64,000 nt of DNA from Holophagaceae bacterium. GTDB taxonomy: Bacteria; Acidobacteriota; Holophagae; Holophagales; Holophagaceae. Below are positions 1 through 8,184 of this stretch, piece after piece; the stretch's first letter is position 1; every line of letters begins with the position of its first letter. A model generated the notes under the pieces. The model saw only the letters and a list, made by a program, of their open reading frames with translations, was not told the DNA's origin and did not search any database. The position numbers and the translations under genes were made by a program. The stretch covers positions 682,001 to 746,000 of the forward strand of contig JADKKO010000004.1 of the NCBI GenBank assembly GCA_016720465.1, in the 5' to 3' direction.

Positions 1-1087
1 GAACCAGCTGCAGGAGCTGATCTCGCGGTAGGTGTCCTGGCTGGGCAGCCAGACTTCGAGATCATAGGTTTTCCGAGACGAAAACCCCATGTCGCCTGTG
101 CAGAGCAGCACGCGGCGGTAGGGCAGTTCCAGCTCTTCCAGGATGGCCTCGGCGTTGCCCGTGAGCCGCTCCAGCTCCGCTTCCGCCTGCTCGGGCGCGG
201 TGAAGCTCACGAGCTCGACCTTGTGGAACTGGTGCTGGCGGATGAGCCCCTTCGTGTCGCGGCCATGGCTGCCCGCTTCGCTGCGGAAGCAGGGCGTCAG
301 CGCGCAGTGGCGCAGCGGCAATTGGTCGAAGGCAAGCACCTCGTCGCGGTAGAGGTTCGTCACCGGCACTTCCGCGGTGGGGATGAGGTAGAGGCTGGAT
401 TCACCATGGGGCATCTTGAAGAGATCCGCCTCGAACTTCGGCAATTGTCCCGTCCCGTACAGGCTGTCGGCGTTCACGAGATAGGGCGGGATGACTTCGA
501 GATACCCGCTGGCGGATTGGCGATCGAGCATGAAGGCCGCCAGGGCCCGTTCCAGTTTCGCGCCCCAGCCCATCAGCACGCTGAAGCGCGCGCCGCTCAG
601 TTTCGCGGCGCGGTCCAGGTCGAGGATGCCGAGCTTGGTGCCTAGATCCACGTGGTCCAGGGGGTTCGCGATGTCCGGAAGCTGGCCCCAGCGCTTGATC
701 ACAACATTTCCTTCGTCACTCACACCAACCGGAACCGAGGCATCCGGAAGATTCGGGATGGTGGCAATGAAGGCGCGAAACTTGGCCTCAGCCTCTCTTT
801 CAGCCTTTTCGAGGATCTTCAGCTTGTCGCCCATCTTCCCGTCGGGCGGCTTCTGGCACAGATTAGATGGCGCTCCGCGATCTCACCGCCGGCCCCTGCT
901 TGGCAAGCTTGCCTACTTCTTCAGCTGCCTTGTTGCGCGCAGCCTTTAATAGCTCCGCTTCCTGGATCACACGACGCCGTTCGCTTTCAAGGATCTGGAA
1001 AGTGGCGTCGTCGAAGGCGGCGCCGCGGTGGGCGAGTCCGCTTTTCACGGCCTCCAGGTCGCGTCGGAGGAGCTGGGGATCAAGCAT
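1..1087 (-). CDS. serS: seryl-tRNA synthetase, partial (runs off left edge), frame disrupted
   Basis: SerS charges tRNA-Ser (and tRNA-Sec) with serine in the cytoplasm. The N-terminal tRNA-binding arm begins at 1087 with MLDPQLLRRDLEAV and reads in one frame to about 890, ending at LAKQG. That frame stops at 863-865. The arm resumes in a second frame (GEIAERHL, about 870-890) and then in a third frame from about 860 down to base 1. The third frame gives KMGDKLKILEKAE, IPNLPDASVPVG, the class II motif 2 region TPCFRSEAGSHGRDTKGLIRQHQF and VELVSF. The C-terminal third, including motif 3, lies outside the window. Two short indels near 863-890 explain the pattern. A real loss of this essential gene is unlikely unless a second copy exists, so base-call error or very recent mutation are both possible. 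Confidence 0.9.
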
Positions 1088-1113
1088 CTGGAATCCTGGA
1101 AAAACTCCAGTTT

Positions 1114-1166
1114 AGCGACCGTTACGAACTAACCAGCGCTTTTCTGGTGAGTTCGTAACGGACGCT
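1114..1166. repeat. dispersed palindromic repeat, copy 1
   Basis: The arms CGTTACGAACTAACCAG (1120-1136) and CTGGTGAGTTCGTAACG (1144-1160) are complementary with one mismatch around the 7-nt loop cgctttt. Pairing continues weakly to 1114 and 1166. The same arm/loop plan occurs at 19768-19820, 36593-36635 and three times in 42384-42570. The element lies between serS and the diguanylate cyclase gene and supplies the last dozen or so codons of the latter. Confidence 0.8.
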
Positions 1167-2603
1167 TAGACCGGACAGCGAACGGCTTAGCGGCCTCGCC
1201 CGGAAGACCCTAACCGCCTTGCAAGGGCTTCTCCTCTGACCGAAAAAACTTCGAGCAAACTCTTCGAAGGCATCTATTGGAAGTGGCGGGCTGAAGAAAT
1301 AGCCCTGATAGGCCGGGCACCCGCAACCGGCCAGGAAGTCTCGTTGCTCCGCTGTTTCAACGCCTTCCGCGATCACGCTCATTCCTAGGCTCCCGGCCAG
1401 TGTCACAACGGTTCTGGCAATTGCCGCATCGTTTGGGTCGTCAAGGATATCGCGCACGAACGACCGGTCTATCTTCAGTTGATCCACAGGGAGGCGTTTC
1501 AGGTACGACAGCGAAGAATAGCCAGTGCCGAAATCATCAATCGAAAACCTGACGCCATTTGCCTTCAATACGAACATTTTTTCGGCGATTTCGTCTACAT
1601 CATGCACAAGTAGGCTTTCAGTCAGCTCCAGATCTTCCTCCAGGGCTGCCCGGGTCTTCACGGCCACCTCCATGGCCGGATCGAAGAAACGAAACGTATT
1701 GCGGCCCGCTGCCTTGGCTTTGTACATGCAAAGATCGGTTTCCTTCATCAGGTCCTCGATCGAAACCAGGGAACCAATGAAGAGGGTTGCGCCGATGCTT
1801 GCCGTGCTGCGGTAGGTGACATTGCCGATTCCGTAGCTCTGGCTGAGTGCCGAGAGGATCTTCAAAGCGACCGCCTCGGTATCGGCGGCGGCATTAAGCT
1901 CGGTGGCATCCAGGTTCGAAAGCACCACCACGAATTCGTCGCCGCCCAGCCGAGCCACGGTATCGCCCTCGCGCACGCACTTTTTCAGGCGCTTCGCGAC
2001 CTCTTTCAGCAGCAGATCGCCCATGTAATGGCCGAGCGTGTCATTGAGTGTTTTGAAATCATCCAGATCGATGAACAGGAGGGCGCAATGGCAGCCGCTT
2101 CGTCCGCTGGCCGTCATGGCCTGGTTCAAGCGGTCCAGCAGGAGCGTCCGGTTGGGCAGCCCGGTGAGCTGGTCGAAATAGGCCAGCTCCTGGATCCTTC
2201 CTTCTGCTTTCTTCCGCTCGGTGATGTCGAAGTGCGTGCCGACATAATGGGTGACAGCCCCATCGTCGCCCCTTACGGCCGAGATCACGAGCCATTTGGG
2301 ATACGATTCGCCGTTCTTGCGGCGGTCCCAGATTTCTCCCCGCCACCCCCCAGTGCGGTTGATGGTCTGCCACATTTCGCGGTAGAACGCTTCATCGTGA
2401 TGGCCGGATTTGAGCAGCCGCGGAGTCTGGCCGACCGCTTCTTCGGCCGAATAGCCGGTGCTTTCGGTGAAGGCTTGATTGATCTGCAGGATCACACAGT
2501 TGGCATCCGTCACCATCATGCTTTGCTGAGACTCGAAGGCCACGGCCGCGATACGTAGCTGTTCTTCGGCTTGCTTGGGGGTGATGTGCGGCCGTGATCC
2601 CAC
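1122..2603 (-). CDS. PAS-GGDEF protein with truncated EAL domain
   Basis: A cytoplasmic cyclic-di-GMP signalling protein of 493 aa with a GTG start. It has a PAS domain (about 10-135, ending in the PAC-like HYVGTHFDITERKKAE), then GGDEF (about 140-305) with an intact RLGGDEF active-site motif, so diguanylate cyclase activity is plausible. The EAL part (about 315-455) keeps ELTESLL, SIDDFGTGYSSL, LKIDRSFV and VIAEGVET. It lacks about 110 residues, including the E-A-L signature and the HYQP-type segment: ALEEDL joins directly to ELTESLL in frame. Phosphodiesterase activity is therefore probably lost. The C-terminal RYELTRKALVSS is encoded by the palindromic repeat at 1114-1166. No RBS clearly fixes the start. 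It lies downstream of the globin gene on the same strand. Confidence 0.85.
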   Translation of the reverse strand: MGSRPHITPKQAEEQLRIAAVAFESQQSMMVTDANCVILQINQAFTESTGYSAEEAVGQTPRLLKSGHHDEAFYREMWQTINRTGGWRGEIWDRRKNGESYPKWLVISAVRGDDGAVTHYVGTHFDITERKKAEGRIQELAYFDQLTGLPNRTLLLDRLNQAMTASGRSGCHCALLFIDLDDFKTLNDTLGHYMGDLLLKEVAKRLKKCVREGDTVARLGGDEFVVVLSNLDATELNAAADTEAVALKILSALSQSYGIGNVTYRSTASIGATLFIGSLVSIEDLMKETDLCMYKAKAAGRNTFRFFDPAMEVAVKTRAALEEDLELTESLLVHDVDEIAEKMFVLKANGVRFSIDDFGTGYSSLSYLKRLPVDQLKIDRSFVRDILDDPNDAAIARTVVTLAGSLGMSVIAEGVETAEQRDFLAGCGCPAYQGYFFSPPLPIDAFEEFARSFFGQRRSPCKAVRVFRARPLSRSLSGLSVRYELTRKALVSS

Positions 2604-2680
2604 GCCTGGCGTTCCATGCTCGTCATCGGCACGCGCTCAAAATGTGCATCAGGCCGCTTCCACGGCTCTCGAGAACAATG

Positions 2681-3322
2681 TCATTCGCGAGCTGCCCAGC
2701 CTTTCATCATCCGCCAACCGTTGCGACCGGGGTGAAGCTCCGATCCAATCGGTTTTCCGTACAGGGGATGTCGTGCAACGGACAACGTTTGGCCGTTCGT
2801 TGACAGCAAGCGGCCCTGGTGAGAAATCGGTGGGTCTCGATCAAGGGAAACGCCTCCTTCCCGCCTTCCATCCACCCAGTAGGTCTCGAAGCCATGGTAG
2901 AAAAGGGGCCAAGGACGGTCCTTCACGATCTGCCGCCGGAATACCTCCTCCGTGCCGAGCCATTTTTTGATCTGGACGGCCGATAGGCCTTCGGCTTGCA
3001 GGGTCTCATCCATGATTTTTTGGCGGCGGTCGAACTCCTCGTCCGAAATGACCATCCAGTGGTGGGCATTGCGGGGTCGCTGCCCCATGTATTGGCCGCG
3101 CTCTCCGGTGAACCGCATGCGCAGGAATCCGAACTGCTTGCCCTTGAGCGTGGCTTTGTCGTGGTCCGCGAAGAACGGAGCCAGGACCCGGTCGACAAAG
3201 ACGCGGTCGTAGAAGGCGTCGAGGACGCGCCGAAGCGTCGCGTCGCCGCCAATTTCCGCATAGAAGCCAGGGTCGGCGGATCCGTCTTCGATCCTCCGGC
3301 GGGGCTGCGCGTCTGGATCCAT
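2681..3322 (-). CDS. truncated haemoglobin with C-terminal extension
   Basis: A 213-aa protein. Residues 18-130 match truncated (2/2) globins: FYAEIGG, TLRRVLDAFYDRVF, LAPFFADHD, KQFGFLRMRFTG, and the proximal-His region RNAHHWMVI (His87/88), followed by DEEFDRR. Such globins bind O2 or NO through haem. The family is normally about 120-130 aa, and the remaining 80 residues are not a globin part. The segment around 155-190 faintly resembles a PilZ beta-barrel (LDRDPPISHQGRLLSTNGQ), and another frame there reads HDIPCTENRLD, which would fit a frameshifted PilZ domain. That is speculative. It is third in a co-directional set: phosphatase, membrane protein, globin, cyclase. Confidence 0.8.
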   Translation of the reverse strand: MDPDAQPRRRIEDGSADPGFYAEIGGDATLRRVLDAFYDRVFVDRVLAPFFADHDKATLKGKQFGFLRMRFTGERGQYMGQRPRNAHHWMVISDEEFDRRQKIMDETLQAEGLSAVQIKKWLGTEEVFRRQIVKDRPWPLFYHGFETYWVDGRREGGVSLDRDPPISHQGRLLSTNGQTLSVARHPLYGKPIGSELHPGRNGWRMMKGWAARE

Positions 3323-3358
3323 GGGACCTCCAGGGCAAAAGGGGTGGACCGTTCTCCT

Positions 3359-3796
3359 TCAAACGAGGGCAGTCACGGGCAGCGGGCGGGGAATCGCTCT
3401 CAGGCAGATCACGACTGCCGCCAGGGCGGGCCAAGTCCATGGTCCTGGCAATAGGACCTCCACAATGGCGCCCCCCAAGCAAGCAAGTGAGAGGCAAGCT
3501 GTGTGCCCATGCCAAGCCCTCAATCCACGGCGGGGCGACATGGCGAGGAAGGGTGTCGCGATGGCGGCCACCAGGCACATCCCCGCCAGCCAAAGAAGCG
3601 TGAGCGGGGCCCGGCCGCTCAGCGCATGGAGCCCCCAGGCGCTGGCGCAGAGGGGAATCGTGGTCCCGACGTAGAACCTGCCAAGGCGGCGGTGGCGCGG
3701 GGTGCCCCGTGGGGTCCACCAGGTGCGGAGTCCGAGGAACAGCGCCGAGAAGGCCGAGGCCAGATGGAAGACCAGTAGAACGAGAGTCCATTTCAT
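3359..3796 (-). CDS. small integral membrane protein, DUF2306-like
   Basis: 145 aa with four hydrophobic segments, at about 3-22, 42-62, 66-88 and 98-135. The FHLASAFSALFLGLRTW ... RHRRLGRFYVGTTIPL pattern resembles small membrane proteins of the DUF2306 type (helix, then HR-LG motif). The biochemical function is unknown. It starts 3 bp after the phosphatase stop and precedes the globin gene by 36 bp, so the three are probably co-transcribed. The histidines in the HR-LG segment could be haem ligands, but the sequence alone does not show this. Confidence 0.65.
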   Translation of the reverse strand: MKWTLVLLVFHLASAFSALFLGLRTWWTPRGTPRHRRLGRFYVGTTIPLCASAWGLHALSGRAPLTLLWLAGMCLVAAIATPFLAMSPRRGLRAWHGHTACLSLACLGGAIVEVLLPGPWTWPALAAVVICLRAIPRPLPVTALV

Positions 3797-3799
3797 GGT

Positions 3800-4294
3800 T
3801 CAGCTGTCTCCGAAGGGCAAGCGTTTGATGGCGATGAATTCTTGGAAGGAGGAGATGAAGTCCTCCTGCGCCTTTGTCTGGATATAGCCGTTGTTCAGGC
3901 TCCGGACGCGCACGACCGCCCGGCCCGCAGCCTCTCCTCGCCATACGAGGAAGCACGCCAACAGAAGGCCCGTGCGGCCCATGCCGGCGCGGCAGTGGAC
4001 CAGGACAGGCTGTCCCGAGTCGAGCCGGTCGGCGATCCACGCGCAGACTTCGGCGGCCTTCCTGGGCTGGGGGATGCCCATATCCGGAACGGGAAAATGG
4101 AGTCCGGTGAAATCTTCGGCTTCCAGAGGGAGGGCGAGGGGTTCTTCGGTCATGGAGACAAGGTGGCGGACTCCCTGCTGCCGGAGGTAATCCAGGTCGA
4201 GCTCGATGGCTTGAAGGAGGCCTGGTTGCGAAGCCCCGGCGAGCTGGCCGGGCAATACCCAATGGAAGCTCCTGGAGATCATCAACCGCCCCAT
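3800..4294 (-). CDS. dual-specificity (protein-tyrosine-type) phosphatase
   Basis: A 164-aa cytoplasmic phosphatase with the cysteine-phosphatase P-loop VHCRAGMGRTG (HCx5R) near residues 99-109. An upstream aspartate in HFPVPDMGIPQP (about residue 72) is the likely general acid. The family dephosphorylates phosphotyrosine or phosphoserine residues, or in some members phospholipids or RNA, and the substrate here is not evident. The length is normal for the DSP fold. Its 5' end overlaps the 3' end of the broken ABC ATPase gene by about 13 bp. It is followed 3 bp later by the DUF2306-like gene. Confidence 0.85.
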   Translation of the reverse strand: MGRLMISRSFHWVLPGQLAGASQPGLLQAIELDLDYLRQQGVRHLVSMTEEPLALPLEAEDFTGLHFPVPDMGIPQPRKAAEVCAWIADRLDSGQPVLVHCRAGMGRTGLLLACFLVWRGEAAGRAVVRVRSLNNGYIQTKAQEDFISSFQEFIAIKRLPFGDS

Positions 4295-4928
4295 TTTAAA
4301 AATTCTTTTACACGTGGATGGACTGGAGACCGGAAGAATTCATGACGTTCCGCCTGCAGCACATTCCGGCCATCTTCCAGGAATAGCGCGGTATCGCAGA
4401 CCCGTTCCGCGAACGCGATGTTGTGGGTCACCAGCACAATGACGGTCTTCGGTTTGAGCCCAAGGATTTCTTGGGCCAGATTCTCAAGGGATGTATTTGG
4501 CACTCCTCCCTCGGGCTCATCCAATAGCAGCATGGGAGTGGGCATTCGGAGGGAATTCCGCAACAGGGCGGTCCAGGCCGTGGCGCAGGTTCCGGCGGAT
4601 CCACCGGCGCCACCGCTCGCCCCGAATTACACTCTGGGGGGAGGGGCGAGGCGCAAGGTGGCGGTCCCGACGATTCCCGGCATCGCCCCTCGGATCTCCG
4701 CCGCTGGGGAACGAAAATGGCGTGCAAAGGGACGTCTTCCGCCTCCAGGCGCACATCCCAGTCGTGAGCGGCTGTGAGCCTTCCGGCCAAGGCCCTGAGC
4801 AGGGTGCTCTTGCCGCTCCCGCCCTTCCCCAGCACGGCGAGGACCCCGCGGGCCGGAAGCGCCACGCGATCGAGGCGCAGCACTTCACGGCCCTCAAACC
4901 GGACCCGCAGGGAATGGATGATGCCCAT
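4282..4928 (-). pseudogene. ABC transporter ATPase, frame-broken remnant
   Basis: The first part (4928 to about 4740) encodes the N-terminus of an ABC ATPase with Walker A GKGGSGKST near residues 35-43. The frame then changes. The middle reads best in a second frame and contains no LSGGQ-type signature. The last 93 codons, in the frame ending at 4282, carry Walker B LLLDEPEGG and the H-loop region VIVLVTHNIAFAERV. At about 215 codons in total, and with the signature region scrambled, it is unlikely to make an active protein. The nearest recognisable type is a phosphate/amino-acid-import ATPase, but no permease or binding protein is adjacent. It may be a decayed last gene of the MerR-led operon. 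Confidence 0.7.
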
Positions 4929-4940
4929 GGGGCTTCGATC

Positions 4941-5336
4941 TCAGACTTTGGTGTTCGCCGTGATCTCACGGCACTTCATGAGCACGAGGCCGAGGTTCAC
5001 ATCCTGGCGTGTGACGACGATGAGCACGATGGTGGGTTGCTGCTTCAGACGACCGAAGAAGTGCCAGAGGTTGGTGCTGGCGACGATGATTTCCTGGAAA
5101 TAATGCTCCGCTGTCGTCACGCCCCGGATCTGCTTGAACATGTTCTCGATATTCATGACGTTGTCGCCTTGGAACAGGTCATGCGTAGCCGAGGCGACCA
5201 TGTCCAGGACCGCTTGGGGGTGGCTATCCACGGTCTTCACGGCCAAGAGCATGCCGGAATCCATATCCACCAGGCCCGCGGCTACGGCCTTGGGAACTTC
5301 ACTGATGCTCGCCTTGATCGCTGCTTCGGCATTCAT
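4941..5336 (-). CDS. hypothetical protein, roadblock/LC7-like
   Basis: 131 aa, no signal peptide. The opening MNAEAAIKASISEVPKAV, then GLVDMDSGMLLAVKTVDSHPQ and the late IVLIVVTRQDVNLGLVLMKCREI, resembles roadblock/LC7-type small alpha/beta proteins that regulate small GTPases or multiprotein platforms. The assignment is by overall pattern only. It lies 40 bp after the 353-aa unknown gene of the MerR operon and 12 bp before the ABC ATPase remnant on the same strand. No GTPase gene is adjacent. Confidence 0.5.
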   Translation of the reverse strand: MNAEAAIKASISEVPKAVAAGLVDMDSGMLLAVKTVDSHPQAVLDMVASATHDLFQGDNVMNIENMFKQIRGVTTAEHYFQEIIVASTNLWHFFGRLKQQPTIVLIVVTRQDVNLGLVLMKCREITANTKV

Positions 5337-5376
5337 GGTCTTGCTCCAAAAGAGGGCTCGGATCGCCGGGCCCGGA

Positions 5377-6438
5377 TTAAACCTGGCTATGCAGTTCTTC
5401 CCCCATGAGGGACTGGAGCAAGGCGGTCCAGAGCCTCACAGGGATGCCGTGGGGTTGGCGGATCAGTTGGTCCAGGTCCGTGTCCCGACCGCGCAGCGGT
5501 TTGATGGCTTCCGTCCATTCCCGCGCGGGCGGCTCGTCCGGGAGCAGGCCACGCAGCGAATTGATGGCTTTCCTGGCCAATTCTTTGTCATGCTCCAGCA
5601 ATTCCTCGCGTTGGTTGATGAGGGTGATCAGCTCCGCGAAGGCGGCGAGGTCGGCGAGGGTTTGCACCCCCAAGAGTTGCTGTTCCCGCCCGGAGGCGAT
5701 GCCTGCCGCAAGGAGCTTTTGCTGCAAGGCGCGGATCTGCCGGCGGTCCCGGGCGCGCAGCAAAGGGTAGGCATCGCGTCCGACAAGCACAGCCAGGGCA
5801 GTGGATCCACCGAGGATCATCCGCTTGAGTTCAGCACCGCCGATTTCATGCGGCAGGGTGCTTTTCCCGAGGATTGACCGGACTGATTCCCGGAATTTCG
5901 CGAAAGCGAGCCTGACTTGGAGCGAATTTGCGAGTTCCGTCTGGTAGGTGAGCAGAGGTTTCGCGCCCTGGATCCCGCAGGCCACATGTTCCAGGGCGAC
6001 CAGGGCCTTTCGCGCCCCGCGGAGCGAGCTATGGCAGGCATCAAGGAGATCCCACCGGTCCTTCTTCATGGCCGAATTCAGCAACGCCGTCTTCATGGAG
6101 AGATGGAATCCCGCCATTTCCAATAGATCCGAAAGCCGTACCGCATCGCCTTCCTGGGCGACCAGCGCATCGACCTGGAATGAAAAATCGTGCTCCTTCC
6201 GCTCATGGTGGTCAACCTCATCCGCTGCTGGGCGGCCGGGATCAGCTGGGCCTCCCAAATGCAATTGCTGCAGAAGCAGGCTGGACCGGTGAAGCAGATC
6301 CAGGGTCCGCGGTCCCAGTTCGGAATAGATGAGCTCATCCACCCCATTTTCAAAAACACGCAGGTCCACAGCGCTCGTTTCGTGGCAAATGGCGCGCAGC
6401 GAATCCAGCCAAACCGTGGAGCCTGAGCCGAGGGTCAT
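5377..6438 (-). CDS. hypothetical protein translationally coupled to MerR regulator
   Basis: I do not recognise the family. The frame is open upstream to 6507, but the ATG at 6438 overlaps the merR TGA as ATGA and gives MTLGSGSTVWLDSL, so I choose it (353 aa). The protein is soluble, leucine-rich and mostly helical by composition. It has long charged helices (REELLEHDKELARKAINSL; RARDRRQIRALQQKLLAAG) and no transmembrane segment. The overlap with merR and the shared direction with the roadblock-like gene suggest that all three act in one response. Confidence 0.6.
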   Translation of the reverse strand: MTLGSGSTVWLDSLRAICHETSAVDLRVFENGVDELIYSELGPRTLDLLHRSSLLLQQLHLGGPADPGRPAADEVDHHERKEHDFSFQVDALVAQEGDAVRLSDLLEMAGFHLSMKTALLNSAMKKDRWDLLDACHSSLRGARKALVALEHVACGIQGAKPLLTYQTELANSLQVRLAFAKFRESVRSILGKSTLPHEIGGAELKRMILGGSTALAVLVGRDAYPLLRARDRRQIRALQQKLLAAGIASGREQQLLGVQTLADLAAFAELITLINQREELLEHDKELARKAINSLRGLLPDEPPAREWTEAIKPLRGRDTDLDQLIRQPHGIPVRLWTALLQSLMGEELHSQV

Positions 6439-6938
6439 GTATCGGACCGGTTGGCCTTTGGATCGGCGCCTTTTGTTGGGCCCAGTTCCCCTCCGAGGCA
6501 GATGCACCTGCGCTGGCCTGCGATCGCTTCCTGGGATGCCATATCAGTGCGCAAAGGGCACATTGTCCCGTCGCAAGGGGCGCACTGCTCCAGCAGGCCA
6601 ACGATCTTGGTTTCGACCAGGACCAGGGAGCCGATCATTTCCCTGACCCGTTTCAGCTTTTCCTCGAGGAGATCCTGCAAATCCTTGCAAGAATCCGGTT
6701 CCCCCGAGTTCGCCTTCAATATGGTTTGGATCTCATCAAGGCTGAAGCCCATGCTCTGCGCTGTTTTAAGGGCGCGGATGGATTGGAGGGACTCTGGCGA
6801 ATAGACTCGGTGGCCCTTCAATGTGCGGCCAACCGGAAGAATCAAGCCTTTCCGCTCGTAAAAACGGATGGCCTGATCGCTGATGCCGCAGAGCCGTGAC
6901 ACTTCTGCCATTCGAAGCGCTGAACGACTGCTCGGCAT
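6435..6938 (-). CDS. MerR-family transcriptional regulator
   Basis: 167 aa. The N-terminal winged helix (about 8-75) has the family pattern EVSRLCGISDQAIRFYERKGLI and a wing at HRVYSPESLQSIRALKTAQ. A dimerisation coiled coil follows at about 85-130. The C-terminus holds several cysteines (CAPCDGTMCPLR and RRCICLG), which could bind a metal ion or sense oxidation. MerR proteins bind between over-spaced -35 and -10 boxes and untwist the promoter. A matching palindrome lies just upstream at 6979-6994, so autoregulation of this operon is likely. The inducer is unknown. Confidence 0.85.
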   Translation of the reverse strand: MPSSRSALRMAEVSRLCGISDQAIRFYERKGLILPVGRTLKGHRVYSPESLQSIRALKTAQSMGFSLDEIQTILKANSGEPDSCKDLQDLLEEKLKRVREMIGSLVLVETKIVGLLEQCAPCDGTMCPLRTDMASQEAIAGQRRCICLGGELGPTKGADPKANRSDT

Positions 6939-6960
6939 GAGCCTCCCTTATTACTGAGTG

Positions 6961-7005
6961 TGGAGATTGAATCTCCCCCTGTACCTAGCTACAGATGCAA
7001 GTGAA
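6961..7005 (-). promoter_or_regulatory. predicted MerR operator/promoter of the 6938-4941 operon
   Basis: Read on the minus strand, a -35-like TTGCAT is followed by the imperfect palindrome CTGTAGCTAGGTACAG (6979-6994 on the plus strand as ctgtacctagctacag). About 19-20 nt after TTGCAT comes AGATTCAAT. Over-long spacers filled by a CTGTA..TACAG-type palindrome are the hallmark of MerR-controlled promoters. A second exact palindrome, GGAGATT-G-AATCTCC (6962-6976), covers the -10 side. The merR start is 23 bp further on. Confidence 0.55.
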
Positions 7006-7092
7006 TTTTTTGCACTCAGCTAGCCAAGCAAGCTTTCTCGCCGATCCATCGAAAACGGCGAAGCCACTGTCATTAGAAAAGTATAATTCCGA

Positions 7093-8076
7093 TCAAACGG
7101 GTTCGCCCGCCCATGAGGTCGCGAAGGAACTACGGACTTCATCAAGCCCGCTGCCCGCGCCCAGCAGCAAGCCCAGCTTGGCCAGCGCCGCCCAGCGGGT
7201 GTGCTTGCCGGCGCTGATGCCGCCCTCGGCTCCCAGGGCCCGGCCCAGGGCGTAGGCCTCCAGGTCCACGGAGCCCGAGGCGCACTGGGTGGTGGCCACC
7301 ACCGGCAGGCCGCGCTCGCGGCAGCGGCGCAGCAACCCCAGCAGATCCGCCCGTTCCATGGGCAGGTTGCCCGCGCCGTAGGTCTCGATGAGGACGCCCC
7401 GGGCGCCTTCGCCCGGCAGCTCCCAATGCATGCCGGGAAAGGGCCGGTAGACGGCGATGTCGCTGGCGAAGGCGGAGCCGTAGGCGCTCGGCATGCGCCG
7501 CTCGAATTTCCCCGCCTGGGGATGGATCGCCAGGTCCATGCCGATCTCGGCGAGCGGCGCCAGGTTCGGGCTGTCGAAGGCTTCGTAGCGGTGCACGCTC
7601 AGCTTGTCCGTGGCCACGCCCCGCAGCCACCGGGTGCCGAAGACGATGCCCACTTCGTTGACGCCCCGGGTGGCGAGATCCACCGCGTCCACCAGGTTCT
7701 CTCGCGCATCGCTGCGCACATAGGACAAGGGCCTTTGGGAGCCCGTGATCACCACGGGCTTGCCCAGGTCCGCCAGCAGGAAGCCCAGCAGCGACGCCGT
7801 GAAGGCCATCGTGTCCGTGCCATGGATCAGCACCACGCCATCGAAGGCCGCGGCGCGGCTGCGGATGTGCGCGGCCAGATCGAGGATCTGGCCCGGTTCC
7901 ATGGATGCCGAGTCGCAATTGAAGGGCACTTCCACCTGCAGCTCCGCCAGGTCCCGGAGTTCCGGAACCCGCTCCAGCACATGGTCCAGGTAGGGTCCAG
8001 GCGCCAGTGAAGAAGGGTCGCCGCTGGGCGCCATGCCCAAGGTGCCGCCGGTATGCAGAAGAAGCAAGCGCGCCAT
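7093..8076 (-). CDS. ansA: L-asparaginase, type I
   Basis: Hydrolyses L-asparagine to aspartate and ammonia. 327 aa, the usual size, with no signal peptide, so cytoplasmic. Both catalytic threonine motifs are visible: LLHTGGTLGM near residue 10 and HGTDTMAFTAS near 90. GSQRPL follows, as in the family. It stands alone between MerR and a histidine kinase. Because it yields aspartate, it may feed the cyanophycin locus 4 kb downstream, but that link is only inference. Confidence 0.92.
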   Translation of the reverse strand: MARLLLLHTGGTLGMAPSGDPSSLAPGPYLDHVLERVPELRDLAELQVEVPFNCDSASMEPGQILDLAAHIRSRAAAFDGVVLIHGTDTMAFTASLLGFLLADLGKPVVITGSQRPLSYVRSDARENLVDAVDLATRGVNEVGIVFGTRWLRGVATDKLSVHRYEAFDSPNLAPLAEIGMDLAIHPQAGKFERRMPSAYGSAFASDIAVYRPFPGMHWELPGEGARGVLIETYGAGNLPMERADLLGLLRRCRERGLPVVATTQCASGSVDLEAYALGRALGAEGGISAGKHTRWAALAKLGLLLGAGSGLDEVRSSFATSWAGEPV

Positions 8077-8184
8077 CGTGATGGATCCTCATGCCGGCCT
8101 GCGGCCGGGGTCTCCTGTGATTCTAGGCAGTAAACCCGACGACGTCGCGGCCACGCCTTATTTTGAAACAGGCTCTAAAAGCCG

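Noticed and set aside
3006..4262. 418-codon minus-strand frame across the globin, DUF2306 and phosphatase genes
   Set aside because: Proline/arginine-rich shadow in another frame; three real genes with motifs cover the same bases.
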